From Chlorobium sp. (GTDB lineage: Bacteria > Bacteroidota > Chlorobiia > Chlorobiales > Chlorobiaceae): a DNA stretch of 11,656 bases. Under the pieces are notes generated by a model, which had not been told where the DNA came from, searched no databases, and was given only the letters and a program-made list of their open reading frames with translations. The position numbers and the translations under genes were made by a program. The number at the start of each line of letters is the position of its first letter. Within the stretch, counting starts at the first letter, position 1. The stretch spans positions 1 through 11,656 of the forward strand of contig JANQGE010000112.1 of NCBI GenBank assembly GCA_028277485.1. Reading direction: 5' to 3'. Below are positions 1 to 5,912 of the stretch, piece by piece.

Positions 1-67
1 ACTCCTTTTTTTACCTCATATTGCCTACCGACTGCCAACTGATTCCCTTTCGACCCCGAATTCCGAT
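1..67. repeat. Left arm of long inverted repeat spanning the window
   Basis: The reverse complement of positions 1-60 reappears at 11512-11572 with one substitution and one extra A in an A-run. Weaker similarity continues to about position 67 (11505 on the right). The arm lies downstream of der and holds no gene. Because it begins at the window edge, its true outer limit is unknown. It looks like a dispersed intergenic repeat rather than an IS end, since no transposase is associated with it. Confidence 0.85.
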
Positions 68-80
68 TATTTTCTCCCGT

Positions 81-151
81 TTAACACTTAACACTTAACA
101 CTTAACACTTAGCACCTTCCCTCTCGTCACTCGTCACTGATTACTCGTCAC
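81..151. repeat. Two short 7-bp tandem repeat tracts
   Basis: TTAACAC is repeated four times head to tail at 81-108, followed by a one-mismatch unit TTAGCAC at 109-115. A second 7-bp unit, TCGTCAC, occurs at 124-130, 131-137 and 145-151. The word TGCCAACTG also occurs twice nearby (33-41 and 160-168). The region from 1 to 232 carries no credible coding sequence. I saw no clear intrinsic terminator for der in it. Confidence 0.8.
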
Positions 152-232
152 TATTCTTTTGCCAACTGCCTGCCGGTTCCCTCTTGTCGCTTGTCGTTGC
201 TGAGTGAAACAATGTGAAACGCTTAACTTAGG

Positions 233-1543
233 TTATTTTTTTTTATAACGAAATGATACCGGAACTCCGGTGAAATCAAATGCCTGCCGCAGGCGTTTTT
301 CAAGAAACCGTTTGTAATTGTTCAGAACGAGCTCCGGGTTATTGCAGAAGAACGCAAACACCGGATGCGGGGCGCCAATCTGGGTCATGTATTTTATCTT
401 CAGCTCCCGGCCCGATTTCGAAGAGGGAGGAACCTCTGCAAGCGCATTCTGCAGAAACCTGTTGAGTGCGCTTGTACTGATTTGCTTTTGGCGGTTCTGC
501 GAAATTTCAAAAGCTGTGTCAATGGCTTTATACAGGTTCTTTTTTGTCAGTGCGGAAATGAAGTGTACCGGAATCCAGGAGAGATTGCCGATCTGGTCAT
601 AGATTCCGTCGCTGTACTTCTGGCTTGTTTTCGAGTCCTTTTCAACAAGGTCCCATTTGTTGACAAGAATCAGAACCCCTTTTTTGCGCTCGACGGCCAT
701 CTGTATGATCTTGATATCCTGTTTTTCCAAGCCTTTTTCCGCATCGATCAGGAGCAGTGCTACATTGCAGCGCTCGATGGACTTTTCCGTACGCAGGGAG
801 CTGTAAAACTCAATGCCCTGGTCAATCTTTGTCCGTTTGCGCAGGCCGGCGGTATCGATCAGTACAAAATCCCGTCCGTTGCGCCTGAACTTGCTGTCTA
901 TAGCGTCCCTTGTGGTACCGGGCTTGTTTGAAACGATATGACGGTTGGTACCCAGCAGAGCGTTGACGAAACTGGATTTTCCGACATTGGGACGTCCTAT
1001 GACCGCAAGTTTGACAGCGGTGTCCACTTCCTCTTCATGAGCTGCTTCGGGAAAAGATGCAACAACATCATCGAGAAGGTCGGCTACCCCGTTTCCTTCG
1101 CGTGCCGAGATGAAATAGGGCTCAGTGAAACCTGTTCGGCGGAACTCCTCGCCTTCAAAGGCAAGCTGGCGGCTTTCAACCTTGTTTACCACCAGGTAAA
1201 TAGCTTTGTCCTGAAAGTTCTTTTTGAGCATGTTGCTCATGTCGAGATCGAGGTAGGTCAGTCCTGAACGTACATCGACCATAAACAAAATGACGTCGGC
1301 TTCCCGGATAGCGGTAAGCGTCTGTTCAAGCATAGCCTTGGTGATACTGTCCTTTTCATGGCAATATCCCCCGGTATCCATCACCATGAACTGCAGGCCC
1401 TGCCACTCTGCGGATGCGACATGGCGATCCCTGGTCACTCCGGGGGTACTGTCTGTAATGGCGCTCCTGCTGCGTGATATCCGGTTGAACAGGGTTGATT
1501 TTCCAACATTCGGCCGGCCTACAAGAGCTACCAGAGGTTTCAT
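233..1543 (-). CDS. der: Ribosome-assembly GTPase Der (EngA)
   Basis: Der is an essential GTPase with two tandem G domains and a C-terminal KH-like domain that assists late 50S subunit assembly. The first P-loop GRPNVGKS lies at residues 9-16 and the second at 183-190. Switch motifs DTGG (domain 1) and DTAG (domain 2) are present, and domain 2 has a normal NKWD (295-298). Domain 1 reads NKVE at 120-123, where Asp is expected. I chose the ATG at 1543 (436 aa, MKPLVALVGRPN...) because it gives the usual Der N-terminus. An upstream in-frame ATG at 1588 would add 15 residues encoded mostly by a low-complexity repeat. The Shine-Dalgarno signal is weak. The gene is divergent from rplM across 193 bp. 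Identity is certain; the start is likely. Confidence 0.96.
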   Translation of the reverse strand: MKPLVALVGRPNVGKSTLFNRISRSRSAITDSTPGVTRDRHVASAEWQGLQFMVMDTGGYCHEKDSITKAMLEQTLTAIREADVILFMVDVRSGLTYLDLDMSNMLKKNFQDKAIYLVVNKVESRQLAFEGEEFRRTGFTEPYFISAREGNGVADLLDDVVASFPEAAHEEEVDTAVKLAVIGRPNVGKSSFVNALLGTNRHIVSNKPGTTRDAIDSKFRRNGRDFVLIDTAGLRKRTKIDQGIEFYSSLRTEKSIERCNVALLLIDAEKGLEKQDIKIIQMAVERKKGVLILVNKWDLVEKDSKTSQKYSDGIYDQIGNLSWIPVHFISALTKKNLYKAIDTAFEISQNRQKQISTSALNRFLQNALAEVPPSSKSGRELKIKYMTQIGAPHPVFAFFCNNPELVLNNYKRFLEKRLRQAFDFTGVPVSFRYKKK

Positions 1544-1558
1544 CGCAAGAGCTGAAAA

Positions 1559-1586
1559 GTTAAAATGCAAAAGTAAAAAGTAAAAC
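1559..1586 (-). repeat. AT-rich low-complexity repeat upstream of der
   Basis: Read toward der, this tract is a T-rich run containing TTTTTACTTTTGC. A very similar tract (TTTTTACTTTTGC, with related flanks) lies at 10591-10618, in the same orientation relative to the gene that follows it. It ends about 15 nt before the der ATG. It is probably an insertion of a degenerate dispersed repeat. Confidence 0.6.
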
Positions 1587-1623
1587 ACCGGCCATGAGCC
1601 GTTAATTCTTTTTTCGCTGATTG

Positions 1624-1641
1624 CCGGCAGAAGACTGCCGG
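1624..1641. other. Perfect 7-bp hairpin in the der-rplM intergenic region
   Basis: CCGGCAG and CTGCCGG flank a four-base loop AAGA. There is no T-run directly after it on the plus strand. It could be an operator, an attenuator, or part of the leader in either direction. It sits just upstream of a TATAAT box, so a regulatory role for the ribosomal protein genes is conceivable but unproven. Confidence 0.45.
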
Positions 1642-1654
1642 GGGTTTCGCAAGG

Positions 1655-1660
1655 TATAAT
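1655..1660 (+). promoter_or_regulatory. Candidate -10 box for the rplM operon
   Basis: An exact TATAAT occurs 77 bp before the rplM start in AT-rich intergenic sequence. No convincing -35 hexamer lies 16-18 bp upstream, where the hairpin at 1624-1641 sits instead. A second weak possibility is TTGTAG (1663-1668), 17 bp, TACATT (1686-1691). A promoter for rplM is expected in this gap, but the exact site is uncertain. Confidence 0.35.
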
Positions 1661-1736
1661 GTTTGTAGAATTATTTGAAATAAATTACATTGCCAGACAA
1701 ATTTTTTGGAACGTTTCCCTTTAACAATATACGAGG

Positions 1737-2186
1737 ATGAGTAAGACGTTAAGTTTCAAGACATATTCAGCAAAGCCCGGTGAGGTAGATCGTAAGTGGT
1801 ATGTCGTTGATGCAGAAGGCAAGGCGCTGGGCCGTCTGGCCAGTGAAATCGCAAAGGTTCTGCGTGGAAAGCACAAGCCGCAGTTCACGCCGCATATCGA
1901 TACGGGTGATTTCGTTATTGTAACAAACGCCGGGAAAGTCGGTCTGAGCGGGAAGAAAATGGATCAGAAGACTTATTTCTCACATTCCAGTTACCCCGGC
2001 GGCGTAAAAACTGAAAATGTCAAGGAGCTTCTCCAAAAAAGTCCCGAAAAGGTTATTGAAAGAGCTGTATGGGGTATGCTGCCGCACAACAACCTCGGCA
2101 GGATGCTTTTTAAAAAGCTCAAGGTATATACTGGTCCCAAGCATCCTCATGCTGCCCAGTGTCCCGTTGAAATGAAGGTTAATTAA
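1737..2186 (+). CDS. rplM: 50S ribosomal protein L13
   Basis: L13 is an early-assembling 50S protein that binds 23S rRNA. The 149-residue product is close to the family's usual 142-150. It carries the family signatures WYVVDAEGKALGRLAS near the N-terminus, KHKPQFTPHIDTGD in the middle, and MLPHNNLGR toward the C-terminus. The ATG at 1737 follows GAGG directly, which is too close for an ideal Shine-Dalgarno spacing, but the N-terminus fits the family. rpsI follows after a short gap of 17 nt, the conserved L13-S9 pair, so the two are probably cotranscribed. Confidence 0.97.
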   Translation: MSKTLSFKTYSAKPGEVDRKWYVVDAEGKALGRLASEIAKVLRGKHKPQFTPHIDTGDFVIVTNAGKVGLSGKKMDQKTYFSHSSYPGGVKTENVKELLQKSPEKVIERAVWGMLPHNNLGRMLFKKLKVYTGPKHPHAAQCPVEMKVN

Positions 2187-2203
2187 CAACAAAACTAATG
2201 GTG

Positions 2204-2593
2204 ATGAAAGAGGTTATCAGTGCAGTGGGCCGCAGAAAAACCTCGGTTGCAAGGGTCTTTCTTGTTCCGGGAAAGGGTACTGTTACGGTCAACAAGTTGC
2301 CTGTAGATGGGTATTTTAAAGATGAGTACAGAAAGAATGAGGCGCTCAAGCCCTTGCTGCTTTCCGGGAAACAGGACGAGTTTGACATTAAAATCAATGT
2401 CCACGGCGGTGGTATCAGCGGCCAGGCAGGTGCGGTAAGCCTTGCGGTCGCAAGAGCCCTTGTAGATGTCGACGAGGAAAGCCGTGCATTGTTCCGTAAG
2501 GACAGATTGCTGACAAGGGATCCTCGTATGGTTGAGAGAAAGAAATACGGTCAGAAGAAAGCCCGCAAGAGATTCCAGTTCTCCAAACGATAA
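2204..2593 (+). CDS. rpsI: 30S ribosomal protein S9
   Basis: S9 is a 30S head protein whose basic C-terminal tail reaches the P-site tRNA. The sequence shows the N-terminal GRRKTSVARV motif, the glycine-rich GGGISGQAGAVSLAVARAL core, LTRDPRMVERKKYG, and the conserved terminal SKR. I prefer the ATG at 2204 (129 aa, MKEVIS...), which matches the usual S9 N-terminus. An in-frame ATG at 2198 would add only Met-Val. No strong Shine-Dalgarno precedes either start. The gene follows rplM by 17 nt. Confidence 0.96.
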   Translation: MKEVISAVGRRKTSVARVFLVPGKGTVTVNKLPVDGYFKDEYRKNEALKPLLLSGKQDEFDIKINVHGGGISGQAGAVSLAVARALVDVDEESRALFRKDRLLTRDPRMVERKKYGQKKARKRFQFSKR

Positions 2594-2735
2594 GGTTTTC
2601 TTTTTTATCTACATTTATCAACAACACATATTCTGCTAACCCGTTTCGGCGGGGGACGTTGTGCGGTGGTGTCCGGCGTTCATGTGTCGGATTCCGTGCA
2701 ATACAGGCAGGGTAGAGGTAAAACTGTTACAAGCT
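2594..2735 (+). promoter_or_regulatory. rpsB leader with possible promoter and hairpins
   Basis: This 142-nt gap starts with a T-rich stretch after the rpsI stop, then turns GC-rich. A possible -10 (TATTCT, 2629-2634) has no good -35. Two small hairpins can be drawn: CCCG/CGGG (2640-2643 with 2650-2653), and TCCGGC/GTCGGA (2672-2677 with 2686-2691, one G-T pair, 8-nt loop). The S2-EF-Ts operon is controlled through its leader by S2 in some bacteria, so an autoregulatory leader is plausible here. I do not recognise a known S2-leader consensus. Confidence 0.3.
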
Positions 2736-3524
2736 ATGCAGACACAAACAACGTCAAGGTTCCAGCTTGAAGATATGCTCAGGTCCGGCGTGCATTTCGG
2801 CCACCTGGCGCGGCGCTGGTGCCCGAAGATGAAGCCGTACATCTTCATGGAGAAGAATGGTGTGCACATCATCGATCTTAAGAAAACCCTCGTAATGGCC
2901 GAGGAAGCAATGAAGGCCATCGAGGCGATTGCCATGACAGGCAAGGAGATCATGTTTGTCGGCACCAAAAAACAGGCCAAATCCATTATCTCGACCGAAG
3001 CCGAAAGCGCAGGCATGCCCTATGTGTCGGAGCGCTGGTTGGGCGGCATGCTTACCAATTTTTCGACAATCCGTCAAAGTATCCGCAGGATGAACGCCAT
3101 CGACAGGATGGAAACCGACGGAACCTTCGATATGATCACCAAGAAAGAGCGCTTGATGCTGATGCGTGAAAAAGAGAAGCTTGTCAGAGTTCTCGGCGGA
3201 ATCGCCAACATGACCAGACTTCCTGCAGCGCTTTTTGTCGTTGATATCAAGAAAGAACACATCGCCGTGAGAGAAGCCCGTTCACTCGGCATTCCGATTT
3301 TCGCTCTTGTCGATACCAACTGTGATCCGGATGAAGTTGATTTTGTTATTCCTGCAAACGACGATGCCATCCGTTCAATTGAACTGATGGTAAAAGGGGT
3401 GTCTGAAGCGATTGCCAGAGCCCGTCAGCAGTATGCCGAAGAAAATGCAGCGGCTGAGGAGGAAGAAGCCGCTGAAGAAGAACCGGCGGCAGAGAAAGGG
3501 GAGACAGAGACAGCGGAAGAGTGA
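2736..3524 (+). CDS. rpsB: 30S ribosomal protein S2
   Basis: S2 binds late on the 30S subunit back and helps recruit S1. Family motifs include LRSGVHFGH near the N-terminus, MEKNGVHIIDLKKT, FVGTKKQAK, ERWLGGMLTNF, DTNCDPD and IPANDDAIRSI. I chose the ATG at 2736 (262 aa) because homologous sequence begins only a few residues later. The ORF is open upstream to an ATG at 2661, but the extra 25 residues do not resemble S2. AGAGG at 2714-2718 is a rather distant Shine-Dalgarno. The last 30 or so residues form an Ala/Glu-rich acidic tail beyond the core fold, a common S2 variation. tsf follows after 59 bp. Confidence 0.95.
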   Translation: MQTQTTSRFQLEDMLRSGVHFGHLARRWCPKMKPYIFMEKNGVHIIDLKKTLVMAEEAMKAIEAIAMTGKEIMFVGTKKQAKSIISTEAESAGMPYVSERWLGGMLTNFSTIRQSIRRMNAIDRMETDGTFDMITKKERLMLMREKEKLVRVLGGIANMTRLPAALFVVDIKKEHIAVREARSLGIPIFALVDTNCDPDEVDFVIPANDDAIRSIELMVKGVSEAIARARQQYAEENAAAEEEEAAEEEPAAEKGETETAEE

Positions 3525-3528
3525 TTAA

Positions 3529-3554
3529 AGGCACCTCTATTTAATTGTCATGAG
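3529..3554 (+). mobile_element. Truncated end of the GGGCACCTCT element (fragment C)
   Basis: Five bases after the rpsB stop the sequence reads aGGCACCTCTATTTAATTGTCATGAG, matching the first 26 or so bases of the full element at 8036 with an extra base and few changes. Similarity stops after TCATGAG and no opposite terminus is found before tsf. It is probably a remnant of an old insertion, left by deletion of the rest. Confidence 0.65.
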
Positions 3555-3583
3555 TCCTTATATACATAAACCATTAAGAAGTA

Positions 3584-4450
3584 ATGAGCCAGATATCTGC
3601 AAAAACGGTAAAGGAATTGAGAGATAAAACCGGCGTTGGTATGATGGACTGTAAAAAAGCCCTTGAAGAAACCGGGGGTGACATGCAGAAAGCTGTTGAA
3701 TACCTTCGCAAAAAAGGCGCAGCGCTTGCTGCCAAACGCGCCGGGCGTGAGGCCGGGGAAGGTGTTATTGCTGTCAGGATAGACGATGCTGCTGCTGCCG
3801 GGGTCATTCTCGAACTAAACTGTGAGACTGATTTCGTGGCGCGCGGTGATGATTTTGCCGGTTTTGCTGAAGCAATTGCTCAAACTGCACTTGAAGGGGG
3901 TATTGAGTCGGCTGAGAAGATGATGAATGTTTCACTGGGCGATGCTTATGATGGAGAAACAGTTGCTGACGCAATCACGACCATGACCGGAAAGCTCGGA
4001 GAGAAGATCGAACTCAAGCGTCTGGGTTACACCAGTACAAAGGATGGTCTTGTGGCCGGTTATGTGCATCCAGGTTCAAAGCTCGGCTCGATGGTTGAAG
4101 TTGCGGGCGGGAACACAGCCGAGACCGTGATTCTTGCGAAGGATATCGCCATGCAGGTTGCAGCAGCGGCGCCGATTGTCGTTGACCGTTCACTGGTTCC
4201 GTCCGGGTATATTGAGAAAGAAAAGGAGATTTACCGTCAGCAGGCGCTAAGTCAGGGCAAACCGGAGCAGTTTCTTGACAAGATCATAACGGGGCGTCTG
4301 GAAAAATACTACCAAGAAGTGGTGTTGCTCGAACAAGCTTTTATCAAAGACAGCAATGCAAAAGTTCGGGATGTGCTGAAAGATTTTGCAAAACAGCATG
4401 GAATTCAGATGGCAGTGAACAGCTTCATCAGATATCAGTTGGGTGAGTAA
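3584..4450 (+). CDS. tsf: Elongation factor Ts
   Basis: EF-Ts is the guanine-nucleotide exchange factor for EF-Tu. The 288-residue length fits the E. coli-type protein (about 283). The N-terminal UBA-like domain holds KTGVGMMDCKKALEE (residues 15-29), whose TGxGxMDCKKAL core contacts EF-Tu. The core signature NCETDFVARGD starts at residue 79, and the subunit-core and coiled-coil regions follow. The start at 3584 is supported by the family N-terminus and a weak AAGAAG at 3576-3581. It follows rpsB, as in most bacteria, and ends at a strong terminator, so the translation operon probably closes here. Confidence 0.97.
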   Translation: MSQISAKTVKELRDKTGVGMMDCKKALEETGGDMQKAVEYLRKKGAALAAKRAGREAGEGVIAVRIDDAAAAGVILELNCETDFVARGDDFAGFAEAIAQTALEGGIESAEKMMNVSLGDAYDGETVADAITTMTGKLGEKIELKRLGYTSTKDGLVAGYVHPGSKLGSMVEVAGGNTAETVILAKDIAMQVAAAAPIVVDRSLVPSGYIEKEKEIYRQQALSQGKPEQFLDKIITGRLEKYYQEVVLLEQAFIKDSNAKVRDVLKDFAKQHGIQMAVNSFIRYQLGE

Positions 4451-4457
4451 CATAACT

Positions 4458-4485
4458 AAAAGCCTCGTTGTTCGAGGCTTTTTTT
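4458..4485 (+). terminator. Rho-independent terminator after tsf
   Basis: A perfect 10-bp stem AAAAGCCTCG/CGAGGCTTTT encloses a TTGTT loop and runs into seven T residues. It starts 8 bases after the tsf stop. It should separate pyrH from the rpsB-tsf transcript at least partly. It is the clearest intrinsic terminator in the window. Confidence 0.93.
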
Positions 4486-4516
4486 ATCACGAAATACCTT
4501 TTCCGGAGATACAGGC

Positions 4517-5236
4517 ATGTTACACTACAAGCGTATCCTGCTCAAATTAAGCGGTGAAGCTTTGGCCGGAGATAAAGGCTACGGCATCGATGCCCGCATA
4601 GTGGACCGTTATGCAGAAGAAGTAAAAAGAACCCTTTCTCTCGGCGCTGAAATTGCGCTGGTGATCGGCGGCGGCAACATTTTTCGCGGCTTGTCCTCGG
4701 CTGCAGCCATTATGGATCGCGTTCAAGCGGACCACATGGGTATGCTTGCAACAGTTATCAACTCTCTGGCTTTTCAGGACGCGCTTGAACGAAAAGGCGT
4801 TTTTACACGTCTCATGAGCGCCATAAAGATGGAGCAAGTTGCAGAACCGTTTATCCGCAGACGTGCGATACGCCATCTTGAGAAGGAGCGGGTGGTTATC
4901 TTCGGCGCCGGTACGGGTAATCCTTACTTTACAACCGATACGGCTGCCTCGCTTCGCGCCGTTGAAATCGAGGCCGATGTCATTGTAAAAGGAACCCGTG
5001 TTGGCGGTGTCTATGACTCGGACCCCGAGAAGAATCCGGAAGCTGAAATGTACAAGAGCATTTCCTATCTCGATGTTCTGAAAAAAAATCTCAGGGTTAT
5101 GGACTTGACAGCCATAACCCTTTGCAGGGAGAACCTTCTTCCTATAGTGGTAATGAACATGAATGTGGAAGGGAACCTTGCCCGGTTACTGGGCGGCGAA
5201 ACGGTCGGGACGCTTGTGCACCAAGGTGGCGAGTAG
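4517..5236 (+). CDS. pyrH: UMP kinase
   Basis: Hexameric bacterial UMP kinase of the amino-acid-kinase fold; it phosphorylates UMP to UDP with ATP in pyrimidine nucleotide synthesis. The 239-residue protein is of normal length. Motifs are LKLSGEAL (residues 9-16), GGGNIFRG starting at 51, DHMGML at 72-77, GTGNPYFTTD at about 132-141, and KGTRVGGVYDSDP for nucleotide binding. GGAG at 4505-4508 gives good ribosome binding 8 nt before the ATG. It lies 32 bp past the tsf terminator, so its expression depends on read-through or a promoter I cannot see. recX converges 18 bp downstream. No frr follows in this window. Confidence 0.97.
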   Translation: MLHYKRILLKLSGEALAGDKGYGIDARIVDRYAEEVKRTLSLGAEIALVIGGGNIFRGLSSAAAIMDRVQADHMGMLATVINSLAFQDALERKGVFTRLMSAIKMEQVAEPFIRRRAIRHLEKERVVIFGAGTGNPYFTTDTAASLRAVEIEADVIVKGTRVGGVYDSDPEKNPEAEMYKSISYLDVLKKNLRVMDLTAITLCRENLLPIVVMNMNVEGNLARLLGGETVGTLVHQGGE

Positions 5237-5254
5237 CGAATCCGCTCCAGCAGC

Positions 5255-5710
5255 TCAGGCTTCGAAAAGCTGGTCGAGGGTTTCGCCGACCGTCCGGCCG
5301 TCAAACCCCCTGTTGATAAGAAACGTATACATTTTTTTCCTCCTGTAACGACCATCTCCTTTGAGAAAAGGCAGCTTTTTCACAGCGGCATCCAGGCAGT
5401 GAGCATTACTGTCATAATCGCTGAGGACTTCCTCGATAATCTCTTCGGATATTCCCTTCTGAAGCAGTTCATAGTGCAGTTTGTAGCGCCCCGATGGTTT
5501 TTTTCTGGACCTGCTGCCGACATAGTTTACAGCAAATGACCGGTCGTCGAGCAAGCCAAGTTCGTCGAGCCTTTCAAGAGTTTTTTCAACGGCTTCGGGG
5601 CTGAACTTCCGGCGTTCGAGCTTGGCGATGATCTCTTTGCGTGAATGTTCGCGGTTTCCGAGGTAAAGTATTGCAAGGTCGAATGCCTTTTTGTCAGTGT
5701 TTTCAGTCAT
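5255..5710 (-). CDS. recX: Regulatory protein RecX
   Basis: RecX binds RecA and modulates recombinase filament growth. The 151-residue protein fits the family (about 150-160) and shows its repeated three-helix pattern. One copy includes SRKEIIAKLERRKFSPEAVE (about residues 23-42) with LDELGLLDDRSFA after it, then KKPSGRYKLHYELLQKGIS, and a last copy ending in FLINRGFDGRTVGETLDQL. The start is preceded by AAGGAT on the minus strand (5722-5727), about 11 nt away. recA is not adjacent. The gene faces pyrH tail to tail and is divergent from the aldolase/dehydrogenase fusion, sharing a 202-bp upstream region with it. Confidence 0.88.
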   Translation of the reverse strand: MTENTDKKAFDLAILYLGNREHSRKEIIAKLERRKFSPEAVEKTLERLDELGLLDDRSFAVNYVGSRSRKKPSGRYKLHYELLQKGISEEIIEEVLSDYDSNAHCLDAAVKKLPFLKGDGRYRRKKMYTFLINRGFDGRTVGETLDQLFEA

Positions 5711-5783
5711 GCGTGTAATTTATCCTTTTTTCTTCATTTTCCTCCTTGAATCTCATTTCCTGCCTGATATCCAAGGTAAGAAC

Positions 5784-5831
5784 AACCGGAAAAAAATAGC
5801 GGACCATTGATAGCGGGGAGTTTTTCCGGTT
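5784..5831. promoter_or_regulatory. Operator-like inverted repeat
   Basis: Two perfect 11-bp arms, AACCGGAAAAA (5784-5794) and TTTTTCCGGTT (5821-5831), are separated by 26 bp. The spacer contains TAGCGG twice. The right arm covers the -35 position of the putative promoter at 5841-5849, an arrangement typical of a repressor or activator site. The pair could also be a hairpin ending a recX-antisense transcript. No regulator gene is adjacent to name a partner. Confidence 0.5.
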
Positions 5832-5840
5832 TTAGGTTTT

Positions 5841-5849
5841 TGCTATATT
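5841..5849 (+). promoter_or_regulatory. Putative extended -10 promoter of the RLP cluster
   Basis: TGCTATATT is an extended -10 element (TG, one base, TATATT). The region 17 bp upstream (TTTTTC, 5821-5826) is a poor -35, which extended -10 promoters tolerate. The predicted transcript would have a leader of about 57 nt before the fusion gene. Confidence 0.45.
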
Positions 5850-5912
5850 CAAAGCCTTACATGTCAATATTCTTTACCGAGTTGCGCCTCTTCATATTAG
5901 ACGTTTTTAGGT

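Noticed and set aside
81..151. CRISPR-like array
   Set aside because: The units are only 7 bp and contiguous, with no unique spacers and no cas genes.
280..1583. Several plus-strand open frames across der
   Set aside because: They are antisense shadows of der with no family resemblance or ribosome-binding sites.
1544..1588. Fifteen-residue N-terminal extension of Der
   Set aside because: It is encoded largely by an AT-rich low-complexity repeat, and the usual Der N-terminus begins at the internal Met (1543).
2661..2735. N-terminal extension of S2 from the ATG at 2661
   Set aside because: The 25 extra residues do not resemble S2, and the region reads better as an untranslated leader.
5237..5285. 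Terminator between pyrH and recX
   Set aside because: Only a 5-bp CCAGC/GCTGG pairing with a long loop and no T-run could be found.
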